NCBI RefSeq assembly: GCF_008000895.1
Contig: NZ_CP042823.1
Coordinates: 1,240,001-1,304,000, forward strand
Length of the DNA stretch: 64,000 bases
Direction of reading: 5' to 3'
Origin: Methylobacterium sp. WL1
Lineage (GTDB): Bacteria; Pseudomonadota; Alphaproteobacteria; Rhizobiales; Beijerinckiaceae
Made by a program: the position numbers and the translations under genes. Below the pieces are notes generated by a model, which saw only the letters and a list, made by a program, of their open reading frames with translations, had not been told where the DNA came from and ran no database searches. This document shows positions 18,394 through 26,247 of the stretch, piece by piece (the stretch's first letter is position 1; each line of letters starts with the position of its first letter).

Positions 18394-19182
18394 TCATGGG
18401 CGCAGGCCCCAGGCCGCGGCGTGGAGCCCGCGCAGGCTGCCCGCCGGGACCGCGGCGCGCTTCCGGGGCGCGGGCGGGGCCGGGTCGAGCGCGACCAGGC
18501 GGATCACCTCGGCGGCCAGCCGGATGTAGTCCGCCAGGTGTACGCCGTCCGGGTCGAGGCCCGTGCGGGCGAGACCCGTGCAGGCGAGACCCGTGCAGGC
18601 GCATCCCGGACCGCCGTCGCGCAAGCCCGCGAACGGGTCGAAGAAGCTGTGGCCGCCGGCCCGGCAGAGGCCTTCGAGGCGGTCCGAGAAGGCTGCGACT
18701 GCGGCGGGGTCCCGGCCGGTCGTCCAGGCGCCGATCGGCGGGACGGACGCGACGAAGACCTGGGCCGCCCAGGCGTCCAGAACCCGCAGGATGCGCCGGA
18801 CCGCAGCCTCGAACCGGCGCTCCGTACCCACCCGCTCCGGATGCCGCCAGCGCATGATGTCATTGGTGCCGATGATCAGGATTGCGGCCGCGCAGCGGGC
18901 CGGGGCCCGGAGGCCCGCGAGGTACGTCGCGCAATCGGCCGCGGTGCTGCCGCCGAGGCCGAGATTGATGCTGGGCCGGCCACCGAAATCCGGATGCCCG
19001 AGGAACTCGGCATGCGAGTTCCCGACCAGCAGCACGCTCTCGGGAGTGGCTTTGCGGAGTGCCGCCTGCAGGGCCGGGCCGCGCTCGGCCAGACGATTGC
19101 GGACGATTCGCCCGTGCCGCCACTGCCGGGCGGAGGTCTCGATCCATGACTCGATCCGTGTCCCGATCCGTGGCGCGTACAT
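18394..19182 (-). CDS. SGNH/GDSL-family hydrolase
   Basis: A 262-residue protein with the SGNH blocks: block I as VLLVGNSHAEFLG (Ser in GNSH), block II NLGLGGSTAADC (Gly), block III IGTNDIMRW (Asn) and block V DPDGVHLADY (Asp and His). Such enzymes are serine esterases or acyl hydrolases, often acting on polysaccharide acetyl groups. No clear signal peptide is present. AGGA lies 5 bases before the ATG. Between blocks III and V a short tandem repeat encodes TGLAC-type pentapeptides, an unusual insertion in a variable loop. Confidence 0.85.
   Translation of the reverse strand: MYAPRIGTRIESWIETSARQWRHGRIVRNRLAERGPALQAALRKATPESVLLVGNSHAEFLGHPDFGGRPSINLGLGGSTAADCATYLAGLRAPARCAAAILIIGTNDIMRWRHPERVGTERRFEAAVRRILRVLDAWAAQVFVASVPPIGAWTTGRDPAAVAAFSDRLEGLCRAGGHSFFDPFAGLRDGGPGCACTGLACTGLARTGLDPDGVHLADYIRLAAEVIRLVALDPAPPAPRKRAAVPAGSLRGLHAAAWGLRP
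18561..18605. repeat. 15-bp tandem repeat inside the SGNH hydrolase gene
   Basis: Three units of 15 bp (consensus CCGTGCAGGCGAGAC); the middle unit differs from the first by one base and the last diverges at its end. The period keeps the reading frame and adds pentapeptides with Cys. Confidence 0.85.
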
Positions 19183-19500
19183 GGTGGTCCTGAGCAGGCA
19201 TGAGGGATCGGCCGCCCGCGGGAGGGCCCGGGCACGGGGGACATATTGGATCGTATCGAGACCTAGTCTTCGGCCAAATTTTTCGTCTTAAGGCCGCAGA
19301 AACACTTCGTTACTTTCGATCATGCGCGCAAAAACAGAGTAGAGAACCGCGCTCTGACACCCGATGACCTTCATCTAAATATGTGGGAATTATTCACACG
19401 TCAATGGTGAAGCTGGTCCGGGGCGACGTCGTCGGGCCGGCCTTCCGGACTTCACGATCCCGCGCTACGCCGGGCCTCCGACACACCCGGGGGAGCCAGG
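19183..19500. other. Divergent intergenic region
   Basis: No gene seen. The stretch 19260-19400 is A+T-richer than its surroundings and probably holds promoters for the SGNH hydrolase (minus) and the SDR gene (plus). Confidence 0.4.
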
Positions 19501-20265
19501 ATGATCAAGGATCGCGTCTACATCGTCACCGGTGCCGGCTCAGGGCTCGGCGCCGCCGTGGCGCGCAGCCTCGTCGCGGCCGGCGCCAGCGTCGTGGTGG
19601 CGGACATCGCCCGGGAGGCCGGGGCCGGGGTGGCGGCGGAGCTAGGCGCGCGGGCGCGCTTCGCGGCCACCGACGTCACCAGCGAGGCGGACGGGCAGGC
19701 GGCGGTCCAGGCGGCGCTGGACGCGTTCGGGCACCTGCACGGGCTCATCAACTGCGCGGGGATCGCACCGGGCGAGAAGGTGGTCGGCCGCGACGGCCCG
19801 CACCGGCTGGACAGCTTCGCCCGGGCGGTGACGGTCAACCTGGTCGGCACATTCAACATGATCCGGCTGGCCTCTGCGGCGATCGCCCAGGAGGCGCCCG
19901 ACGCGGAAGGCGCCCGCGGCGTCATCGTCAACACCGCCTCGGTCGCGGCGTTCGACGGCCAGATCGGACAGGCGGCCTATGCGGCCTCGAAGGGCGGCGT
20001 CGTCGCGATGACCCTGCCGATCGCCCGGGAGTTGGCCCGGCACGGCATCCGGGTCGTCACCATCGCGCCGGGGATCTTCGAGACGCCCATGATGGCGGGG
20101 ATGCCGCAGGAGGTGCAGGACGCGCTCGGCCAGAGCGTGCCGTTCCCGCCCCGGCTCGGCCGCCCGTCGGAATATGCCGACCTCGTCCGGCACATCTGCG
20201 AGAACCCGATGCTCAACGGCGAGACGATCCGCCTGGACGGGGCGCTGCGGATGCCGCCCCGCTGA
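19501..20265 (+). CDS. Short-chain dehydrogenase/reductase, 3-hydroxyacyl-CoA dehydrogenase type
   Basis: A 254-residue SDR. The cofactor motif TGAGSGLG is at residues 10-17, with an Asp after the second strand (VVADIA) indicating NAD(H). NCAG appears near residue 85, and the active site is [23 protein letters not shown] (Ser, Tyr, Lys). The sequence around it, with [17 protein letters not shown] near the C terminus, resembles type-2 3-hydroxyacyl-CoA (3-hydroxy-2-methylbutyryl-CoA) dehydrogenases of fatty acid and isoleucine degradation. The gene stands alone, so the pathway is not confirmed by neighbours. A purine-rich GGGGGAGCCAGG precedes the start. Confidence 0.82.
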   Translation: MIKDRVYIVTGAGSGLGAAVARSLVAAGASVVVADIAREAGAGVAAELGARARFAATDVTSEADGQAAVQAALDAFGHLHGLINCAGIAPGEKVVGRDGPHRLDSFARAVTVNLVGTFNMIRLASAAIAQEAPDAEGARGVIVNTASVAAFDGQIGQAAYAASKGGVVAMTLPIARELARHGIRVVTIAPGIFETPMMAGMPQEVQDALGQSVPFPPRLGRPSEYADLVRHICENPMLNGETIRLDGALRMPPR

Positions 20266-20308
20266 GCGCAGCTCAAGTCCGTCCGCCGAGTCGGTCCTTG
20301 TCGCTCGG

Positions 20309-20335
20309 ACGTGACGCACGTATATTTTCACGTAT
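20309..20335 (+). promoter_or_regulatory. Probable operator/promoter of the toxin-antitoxin operon
   Basis: Two direct CACGTAT repeats (20317-20323 and 20329-20335, 12 bp apart) and an inverted pair ACGTGA/TCACGT flank a TATATTTT box, 20-45 bases before prlF. Antitoxins of this class autoregulate by binding repeats at such positions; binding here is inference. Confidence 0.5.
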
Positions 20336-20354
20336 CACGAGACCGGAGGCGGAG

Positions 20355-20720
20355 ATGAGGCGAGTCGAGTTCAAAGGGTCGATCACGACGACCGGACGCT
20401 CCGAGGCGCTGCGGCTCGATAAGGCGTTGTTCAAGGCACATCCGGAGTTTCGGCAGAGGGCGAAGATCCGGGCACACGTCATCGGTCCGGGAACGATGCT
20501 CGTCACCCTCGACCCCGACGCGCAGACGCCGGAGGAGGCCGAGACGGTGGACCGCGACCCCGTCGTGTCGGCCTACCTCGCCTTCCTGGAGCGGGACATG
20601 ACGGCGCATCCCGAGCGGCTGCGGCCGTTCACCGAGGATGCGCTCGCGCAACTGGAGGCCCTGACCCGGGACGTGACGGTATCCGATGATGACGTCATCC
20701 CGGATGACGTCACGCTGTGA
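20355..20720 (+). CDS. prlF: PrlF-family type II antitoxin
   Basis: A 121-residue protein with an N-terminal AbrB/SpoVT-like swapped-hairpin domain (GSITTTGRSEALRLDKALFK) followed by AKIRAHVIGPGTMLVTLDP. An acidic C-terminal part (RDPVVSAYLAFLERDM, ending DDDVIPDDVTL) probably wraps the toxin. Match to PrlF/SohA antitoxins is supported by the adjacent YhaV toxin gene, which overlaps it by four bases (GTGA). GGAGGCGGAG precedes the ATG. It should neutralise YhaV and repress the operon. Confidence 0.85.
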   Translation: MRRVEFKGSITTTGRSEALRLDKALFKAHPEFRQRAKIRAHVIGPGTMLVTLDPDAQTPEEAETVDRDPVVSAYLAFLERDMTAHPERLRPFTEDALAQLEALTRDVTVSDDDVIPDDVTL

Positions 20721-21184
20721 CGCCGCCCGGACGCCATTTCTCCGAGCGCAACGGATGGAGGCTCTACCAGGCACGCGCCTTCGTAGCGAGCCTTGCTCCC
20801 CTCGCCGCGGAGGTCGAGCGCCTGGCAGAGGCGGACCCGGGCGGCTACGCGGCGCATCCGAAAGCCAAGCTCCTGACCCGCATTCGTCAACTCATCGCCG
20901 ACGAGATTCCGCGCGATCCGAACGCACATGCCTACGCGCTCGGCAACACGCTCGGGCCGCAGCATAGACACTGGCGACGGGCAAAGTTCCTGCAGCGATT
21001 CCGGCTCTTCTTTCGCTTCGACAGTGCGAGCCGCATCATCGTCTATGCCTGGGTCAACGACGAAAACACCTTGCGGAAAGCGGGCTCGCGCAGCGACCCC
21101 TATGCGGTGTTCGCGCAGCGCCTGAACGCCGGGGATCCGCCCGACGGCTGGGAAGACCTCCTCGCGGATGCGCACAGCATCTAA
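20717..21184 (+). CDS. yhaV: YhaV-family type II toxin, RelE-like ribonuclease
   Basis: A 155-residue protein starting at GTG 20717. It aligns by eye with E. coli YhaV over its length: NGWRLYQARAF, LAAEVERLAEADPGGY, KLLTRIRQLI, WRRAKFLQRFRLFFRF, IIVYAWVNDENTLRKAGS, DPYAVFAQRL and PPDGWEDLL. YhaV is a ribosome-associated mRNA interferase of the RelE superfamily. The four-base overlap with prlF gives the usual antitoxin-first coupling. The conserved Arg, Asn-Asp-Glu and Tyr motifs are present, so the toxin looks intact. Confidence 0.9.
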   Translation: MTPPGRHFSERNGWRLYQARAFVASLAPLAAEVERLAEADPGGYAAHPKAKLLTRIRQLIADEIPRDPNAHAYALGNTLGPQHRHWRRAKFLQRFRLFFRFDSASRIIVYAWVNDENTLRKAGSRSDPYAVFAQRLNAGDPPDGWEDLLADAHSI

Positions 21185-21258
21185 ACCGAGGCGCCAGACG
21201 CACCGTGAACCGTCCGGCCGCGTCGGATCGAGGATTTGCGGGTGAGGCCAATCACAAC

Positions 21259-21334
21259 GGGGTCGAGGACGACCCCATCGCCTCACCCTGGAAATGGGGG
21301 TCGAGGACGACCCCATCGCCTCACCCTGGAAATG
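21259..21334. repeat. Perfect 38-bp tandem duplication
   Basis: Two identical 38-bp units (21259-21296 and 21297-21334) follow the toxin gene. Each begins with a hairpin GGGGTCG-AGGA-CGACCCC. The region does not code for a recognisable protein. Confidence 0.9.
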
Positions 21335-21414
21335 GATCCCGGGGCGATGCAAAAGGCCTTGGACTTCGCATCGCCTCATCCCGGACGCCGGCAACCCCCA
21401 TCCGGAGCGCGACT

Positions 21415-21663
21415 CTAACCGATCGAGACGCTGGTCAGGAGTTCGGCGGCCCGGCGCACCTCGGTGACGATCAGTTCCTCGCTCGGCCCCTCGATCGGCA
21501 TGTCGGACAGGATCGCGGCGACGTCGCGCTTCACGTCCTCGCGGATCTCCGGGTTCTCCTCGGACAGGCGCCCGATCAGGACGCCCAGGACGATCTCCAG
21601 CGCGGAGAGCTTCGCGTGCACGCGGGTGAAGTCGTCCAGCGGTTCCGGCTCGTTCGCGTTCAT
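21415..21663 (-). CDS. Small conserved protein, probably helical
   Basis: An 82-residue acidic protein (MNANEPEPLDDFTRVHAKL at the start). The sequence SALEIVLGVLIGRL, EENPEIREDVKRDVAAILSD and LIVTEVRRAAELLTSV suggests three amphipathic helices. I do not recognise a named family. It ends 107 bp downstream of pucG on the same strand and could be cotranscribed with it. Confidence 0.62.
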   Translation of the reverse strand: MNANEPEPLDDFTRVHAKLSALEIVLGVLIGRLSEENPEIREDVKRDVAAILSDMPIEGPSEELIVTEVRRAAELLTSVSIG

Positions 21664-21770
21664 GAGGTGCTCCCGGTGTCGAGGCACCGCACCGTCCGGA
21701 TGGCGGGCGACGCCTCGGGCCAGCCATACGCTCCCGCGGCCCGCCGGGTCGATCCCGGGACGCGCCGCGA

Positions 21771-23036
21771 TCAGGCGGCCGGGCTCTCGTTCCAGGCGGC
21801 CAGGGCCGCCGCGACGCCGGCGCCCGGCGGAACGGTGAAGCCTTCCGCCCGCAGGACAGCCTCCAGGGCACCCAGGGTGATCAGCACCTTGTGCTTGCGG
21901 GCGTTGTAGCCCATCGCGCCGATCCGCCAGACCTTGCCGGCCAGGGGCCCGAAGGCGGTGCCGATCTCGATCTCGAAATCCTCCCGCATCCGGCGCCGCA
22001 CCGCCTCGCCGTCGATCCCGTCCGGGATGTACAGCGCGGTGACGTTGGTCATCCGGTACCGGTCGTCGCCGAACACGGTGAGCCCCATCGCCCGGATGCC
22101 GGCCGCGACCGCGCGACCGGCGGCCGCGTGCCGGCGATAGCAGGCCGCCAGACCCTCGCCGAGCAGGACCCGGGCGCATTCGCGCGCGCCGTACAGCATG
22201 GTGGTCGCCTCGGTGTGGTGGTTGAGGCGCTTCTCGGACCAGTAATCCATGATCATGGCGAGGTCGAAGTAGTTCGAGCCGATCCGCACGCCTAAGCCGT
22301 CGTCGATGTCGTCCCGGCGGATGCCGTGCTCGACGTGGCGCCGGGAGAAGATCCGCTCGGCCGCCGCCGGCGAGACGGTGATGGGCGACGAGCCCGACGG
22401 GCCGCCGAGGCATTTCTGCAGGCCGCCGGTCACCACGTCGATGCCCCAACGGTCGGCGGCGATCTCCATGCCCCCGATGGTCGCGGTGGCGTCGACGTAC
22501 GAGAGGGCGCCGGCCCGGCGGCAGAGGTCGCCGAGCCCGTCGAGGGGCTGGGCCATGGTGGTCGAGGTGTCGCCATGCACAGTGGCCACGACCTTCGGGC
22601 CGAAGCGCTCAACCGCGGCGGCGATCGCCTCCAGGGGCACGACCTCGCCCCAGGGCGCATCCACGGTCTCGACCACGGCGCCGACCCGCTCCAGGATCTC
22701 GGTGAGCAGCAGGCCGAACCGGCCGAAATTGACCACCAGCACCCGCTCGCCGGGGGCGACCAGGCTCACCAGGGCGGCCTCGATCCCGGCCCGCGCCGTG
22801 CCGTCGACCAGGAAGGTCCAACGGTTCTCGGTGCCGAAGACCGGGCGATAGAGCGCCATCACCTCGTTCATGTAGGCGGTCATCTCGGGGTCGAACTGCC
22901 CGAGCAGGTCGGCCGACATGGCGCGCAGTACGCGCGGATGGGCATTGACGGGGCCCGGCCCCATCAGGAGCCGCTGGGGCGGGTCGATCTCGCCGATCTG
23001 CTCAAGCACGGGCTGGCTTCCTTCGCTGTCGCGCAT
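21771..23036 (-). CDS. pucG: (S)-ureidoglycine-glyoxylate aminotransferase
   Basis: A 421-residue class-V PLP aminotransferase. LLMGPGPVNAHPRVLRAM and GTARAGIEAALVSL open the fold. VHGDTSTTMAQPLDGLG and YVDATATIGGMEI follow, and the PLP lysine lies in GGLQKCLGGPSG. SNYFDLAMIMDYWSEKRLNHHTEATTMLYGARE and FGPLAGKVWRIGAMGYNARK match B. subtilis PucG closely. PucG moves the amino group of ureidoglycine to glyoxylate in purine (allantoin) breakdown, giving glycine and oxalurate. No other purine gene is beside it here. A more general alanine/serine-glyoxylate aminotransferase is the alternative. Confidence 0.82.
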   Translation of the reverse strand: MRDSEGSQPVLEQIGEIDPPQRLLMGPGPVNAHPRVLRAMSADLLGQFDPEMTAYMNEVMALYRPVFGTENRWTFLVDGTARAGIEAALVSLVAPGERVLVVNFGRFGLLLTEILERVGAVVETVDAPWGEVVPLEAIAAAVERFGPKVVATVHGDTSTTMAQPLDGLGDLCRRAGALSYVDATATIGGMEIAADRWGIDVVTGGLQKCLGGPSGSSPITVSPAAAERIFSRRHVEHGIRRDDIDDGLGVRIGSNYFDLAMIMDYWSEKRLNHHTEATTMLYGARECARVLLGEGLAACYRRHAAAGRAVAAGIRAMGLTVFGDDRYRMTNVTALYIPDGIDGEAVRRRMREDFEIEIGTAFGPLAGKVWRIGAMGYNARKHKVLITLGALEAVLRAEGFTVPPGAGVAAALAAWNESPAA

Positions 23037-23228
23037 TCCGGGCGGGCCGACGCAATCCTTCGGCCAGCCGCCTCCGCCCTGTCGCCTCCGACCCTGCAGC
23101 GGTCGAGAGTGGTGCTAGGGACCCGCGGCGCTTCGATCAAGCCAAGCGTTTTTCCTCAGGGCCGGAAACCCCATCCGGGCCGCGGCGTTTCACGGTCCCG
23201 AGACAGAACCCGCAAAGGGAAACACGCC

Positions 23229-23798
23229 ATGATCAACCGCCTCGCCACCGCGGCCGGCCTGCTCGCGCTCTCGACGAGCTTCGCCCTGGCCCAGACCGCA
23301 ACGCCCGCGCCGGCTCAGCCGGCGACCCAGACCGACAGCAGCATGAAGGAGTGGCAAGTCGCCAAGGTCGCCAAGGTCGGCCTCGCCCAGGCCCTGACGA
23401 CCGCCCAGGCGCAGGGCGACGAGAAGGGCGGCCGCGCCATCGACGCCGATTTCGAGAAGGCCGACAGCAAGAACCCGGCGCACTACGCCATCAAGGTCGT
23501 CTACCCGAGCGGCAAGCTGGTGGAATACGGCATCAACGCCGATACCGGCGCCCTGTACAAGACCGAGAACCAGCCGATCGAGCGCTACTTCACCCGGCTG
23601 AAGCCCGCCGACTTCCAGAACGCCAAGACCCCGTTGAAGGACGCGCTCTCCATCGCCGAGCAGAAGGCCGGCGGCGGCAAGGCCTACGAGGCCGAGGTCG
23701 AGAAGGACGGCTCGACGGTCCAGTACGAGATCAAGGTGGCTGGCGCCGACAAGGAGCAGACGGTGAAGGTCGGCCCGGACGGCAAGGTGGTCGACTGA
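23229..23798 (+). CDS. Exported PepSY-domain protein
   Basis: A 189-residue protein with a signal peptide cleaved near FALAQT, then a Pro/Thr/Gln-rich linker and two PepSY-like units. The first contains LAQALTTAQAQGDEKGGRAIDADFEK, HYAIKVVYPSGKLVEYGINADTGAL. The second contains LKDALSIAEQKAGGGKAYEAEVEKDG, VQYEIKVAG. PepSY modules are periplasmic and often inhibit peptidases or modulate partners; the target is unknown. A strong hairpin at 23821 ends the transcript. Confidence 0.82.
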   Translation: MINRLATAAGLLALSTSFALAQTATPAPAQPATQTDSSMKEWQVAKVAKVGLAQALTTAQAQGDEKGGRAIDADFEKADSKNPAHYAIKVVYPSGKLVEYGINADTGALYKTENQPIERYFTRLKPADFQNAKTPLKDALSIAEQKAGGGKAYEAEVEKDGSTVQYEIKVAGADKEQTVKVGPDGKVVD

Positions 23799-23820
23799 TC
23801 CCGTAGGGGTGCCATCCGAA

Positions 23821-23852
23821 GCGGCGGGGCCGCTCCAAGACCGCCCCGCCGC
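23821..23852 (+). terminator. Hairpin after the PepSY gene
   Basis: GCGGCGGGGC and GCCCCGCCGC form a perfect 10-bp stem with a 12-base loop, about 20 bases after the stop codon. No U-tract. Confidence 0.6.
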
Positions 23853-23942
23853 TGCACGGTGTCGCCCCGCCGCCCGGTCGCGGAGCCGGGCGGCCGCTTC
23901 GGCGATTGCTTCCGGGTGAGACTGCGGACCGGGAGCGCGAAC

Positions 23943-26216
23943 ATGAAATCAGGCACGCAAGACTCCCGAAAAATCCTCGGAACGGCCCATACCCGGGTCG
24001 AGGGGGCCGACAAGGTCACCGGCCGGGCGCTCTACGCTTCCGACCGGCCCGGCCCGGAGGCGACCGCCCACGCCGCCCTGGTCACCAGCACCATCGCCCG
24101 GGGTCGGATCATCGGGTTCGATCTCGCCGCAGCCGAGCGGGTGCCGGGGGTGCTGGCGATCTTCACCCACCAAACGTTTGCCGGGGCGGTGGCGCCGGTG
24201 AAGCACCTGATGGCCGGCGGCTACGCCAACAGTTCGCACCGGCCCCTCGACTCCGATGCGGTGGCGTATGCCGGCCAGATCGTCGCGTTGGTAGTGGCCG
24301 AGACCCAGGAGGCGGCCGAGGAGGCGGCCGGCGCGGTTCGGGTCTCCTACGCGGAGGAGCCGGCCTCCGGCGGCTTCGACGCCCCCGGGGCCGAGACGGT
24401 CCGGCTTGCGGACCTCAAGGCCCAGCACGCCGACATCGCCCGGGGCGACGCCGAGGCCGGGATGCGGGAGGCCACGATCCGGGTCGAGGCGCGCTACGAG
24501 ACCCCGATCCAGCACCACAACCCGATCGAGCTGTTCACCACCCGGGCGGCCTGGGACGGCGACCGCCTCACGGTGCACGAGCCGACCCGCTACGTCGGCG
24601 CCGTGCAGCACGGGCTCGCCGCGCAGCTCGGCCTCGATCCCGCACAGGTGCGGGTGGTGTCGGGGCTGATCGGCGGCCATTTCGGCTCGAAGTTCGCGCT
24701 GTCGCAGCACACGGCCCTGGTCGCCCTGGCGGCCCGCCGCATCGGCCGGCCGGTGTCGCTGGTGCCGACCCGGCGGCAATGCTTCACCATCGCCAATTAC
24801 CGGCCGGAATCGCGCCATGCCATCCGGCTCGGCGCCGACCGGACGGGGCGGTTCACCGCCCTGGTGCACGAGGCCGAGACCGTGACCTCGCGGTTCGATC
24901 CGTTCGTCATGGAGGGGGCCGAGGTGACCGCGGGCCTCTACGCCTGCCCGAACATCCGGACCGAGGAGCGGGCCGTGCGGGTCGACCGCAACACCCCCGG
25001 GCCGATGCGGGCGCCCCCGGAGGTGCCGTTCCTGTTCGCCCTGGAAAGCGCCGTCGACGAGGTGGCGGTGGCCCTCGGAATGGATCCGATCGCCCTGCGT
25101 CGGATCAACGACACCGCGGTGGATCCCGTCTCCGGCAAGCCGTTCTCGACGCGGCCGCTGATGGCCTGCTTCGATGCCGGGGCGCGGGCCTTCGGCTGGT
25201 CGCGCCGGGATCCGCGCCCCGGGGCAATGCGCGACGGCCCCTGGCGGGTGGGCCTGGGCTGCGCGGCCTCGGTGCGGCCGGTGAAGATCGCCGCCGCGAC
25301 CCTGCGGGTGCGGCTCGCTCCGGACGGCAGCGCGGAGGTCGCCTGCGCGCATCACGAGATCGGCAACGGCATCACCACGCTGCTCGCCATGGGCGCGGCC
25401 GAGGGCCTCGGCATTCCGGTGGAGCGGGTCGCGGTCCGGCTCGGCGACACGGCGCTGCCGGCGGCCGGCATCTCCGGCGGATCGAGCACGACGACCAGCC
25501 TGATGAACGCCCTCGCGCTCGGCTGCGGTCAGATCCGCGAGGCCCTGGCGCAGGCTGCGACGGGGCAGGGCGGTCGCCTAGCCGGCCGGGATCCGGGCAC
25601 CTTGCGCCTCGCGAGCGGGCGGCTCGCGGCCCCGGACGGGAGCGGAATCGCGCTGGCCGAGGCGGTCGGCCCCGAGGGCGTCGAGACGCTCGCCGCGTTC
25701 GTACCCGCGGGGGCCGACCGGGAGAAGGCGCTGGCGGCCCTGCGGCAGGGTCATATCGGGCTGACCCTCGGCGGGGGCGGGCACGCCGTGTCCTGGGGTT
25801 TCGGCGCGCAGTTCGCGGAGGTCCACGTCCACGCCGAGACCGGCGAGATCCGGGTGCCCCGCCTCACCGGCGCCTTCGCGGCGGGGCGGATCCTCAACCC
25901 GCTGACCGCCCGGAGCCAGCTCATCGGCGGGATGATCTGGGGCCTCGGCTCGGCGCTCCTGGAGGAGACGGTTCTGGACGGCGCCGCCTACCGCAACCCG
26001 GATCTCGCCGAGTACCTCGTCCCGACCTCGGCCGACGCCCCTGCGGTCGAGGCGGTGCTGGTGCCGGACCCCGACGATCAGGTCGACGCCCTCGGGCTGA
26101 AGGGGCTTGGCGAACTCGGCATCATCGGGGTCAACGCAGCCATCGCCAACGCCGTCCACCACGCCACCGGGCGCCGGATCCGCAAGCTGCCGATCCGGCT
26201 GGAGGATGTGGCGTGA
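23943..26216 (+). CDS. Xanthine dehydrogenase-family molybdopterin-binding subunit (PaoC-like), orphan
   Basis: A 757-residue molybdenum hydroxylase large subunit. HTRVEGADKVTGRALYASD opens the a/b hammerhead domain. QHHNPIELFTTRAAWDGD, GGHFGSKFALSQHTALVALAAR, MRAPPEVPFLFALESAVDEVA and the C-terminal GLKGLGELGIIGVNAAIANA follow; the Glu of GLGELG matches the catalytic glutamate of this family. The nearest type is periplasmic aldehyde oxidoreductase PaoC. Such enzymes need a 2Fe-2S subunit and usually an FAD subunit, but neither is adjacent: PepSY lies upstream and an opposing aldo/keto reductase downstream. No Tat signal is visible on this subunit. Confidence 0.88.
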   Translation: MKSGTQDSRKILGTAHTRVEGADKVTGRALYASDRPGPEATAHAALVTSTIARGRIIGFDLAAAERVPGVLAIFTHQTFAGAVAPVKHLMAGGYANSSHRPLDSDAVAYAGQIVALVVAETQEAAEEAAGAVRVSYAEEPASGGFDAPGAETVRLADLKAQHADIARGDAEAGMREATIRVEARYETPIQHHNPIELFTTRAAWDGDRLTVHEPTRYVGAVQHGLAAQLGLDPAQVRVVSGLIGGHFGSKFALSQHTALVALAARRIGRPVSLVPTRRQCFTIANYRPESRHAIRLGADRTGRFTALVHEAETVTSRFDPFVMEGAEVTAGLYACPNIRTEERAVRVDRNTPGPMRAPPEVPFLFALESAVDEVAVALGMDPIALRRINDTAVDPVSGKPFSTRPLMACFDAGARAFGWSRRDPRPGAMRDGPWRVGLGCAASVRPVKIAAATLRVRLAPDGSAEVACAHHEIGNGITTLLAMGAAEGLGIPVERVAVRLGDTALPAAGISGGSSTTTSLMNALALGCGQIREALAQAATGQGGRLAGRDPGTLRLASGRLAAPDGSGIALAEAVGPEGVETLAAFVPAGADREKALAALRQGHIGLTLGGGGHAVSWGFGAQFAEVHVHAETGEIRVPRLTGAFAAGRILNPLTARSQLIGGMIWGLGSALLEETVLDGAAYRNPDLAEYLVPTSADAPAVEAVLVPDPDDQVDALGLKGLGELGIIGVNAAIANAVHHATGRRIRKLPIRLEDVA

Positions 26217-26247
26217 GGCGACGCACGGCGTGTCCCTCGGGGAGCGG

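Noticed and set aside
20688..20716. Two TGACGTCA palindromes near the end of prlF as regulatory sites
   Set aside because: They fall in the repeated DDV codons of the antitoxin tail, and the toxin is translationally coupled, so no promoter is needed.
21259..21334. A CRISPR array
   Set aside because: Only two adjoining copies without spacers; no cas genes anywhere in the window.
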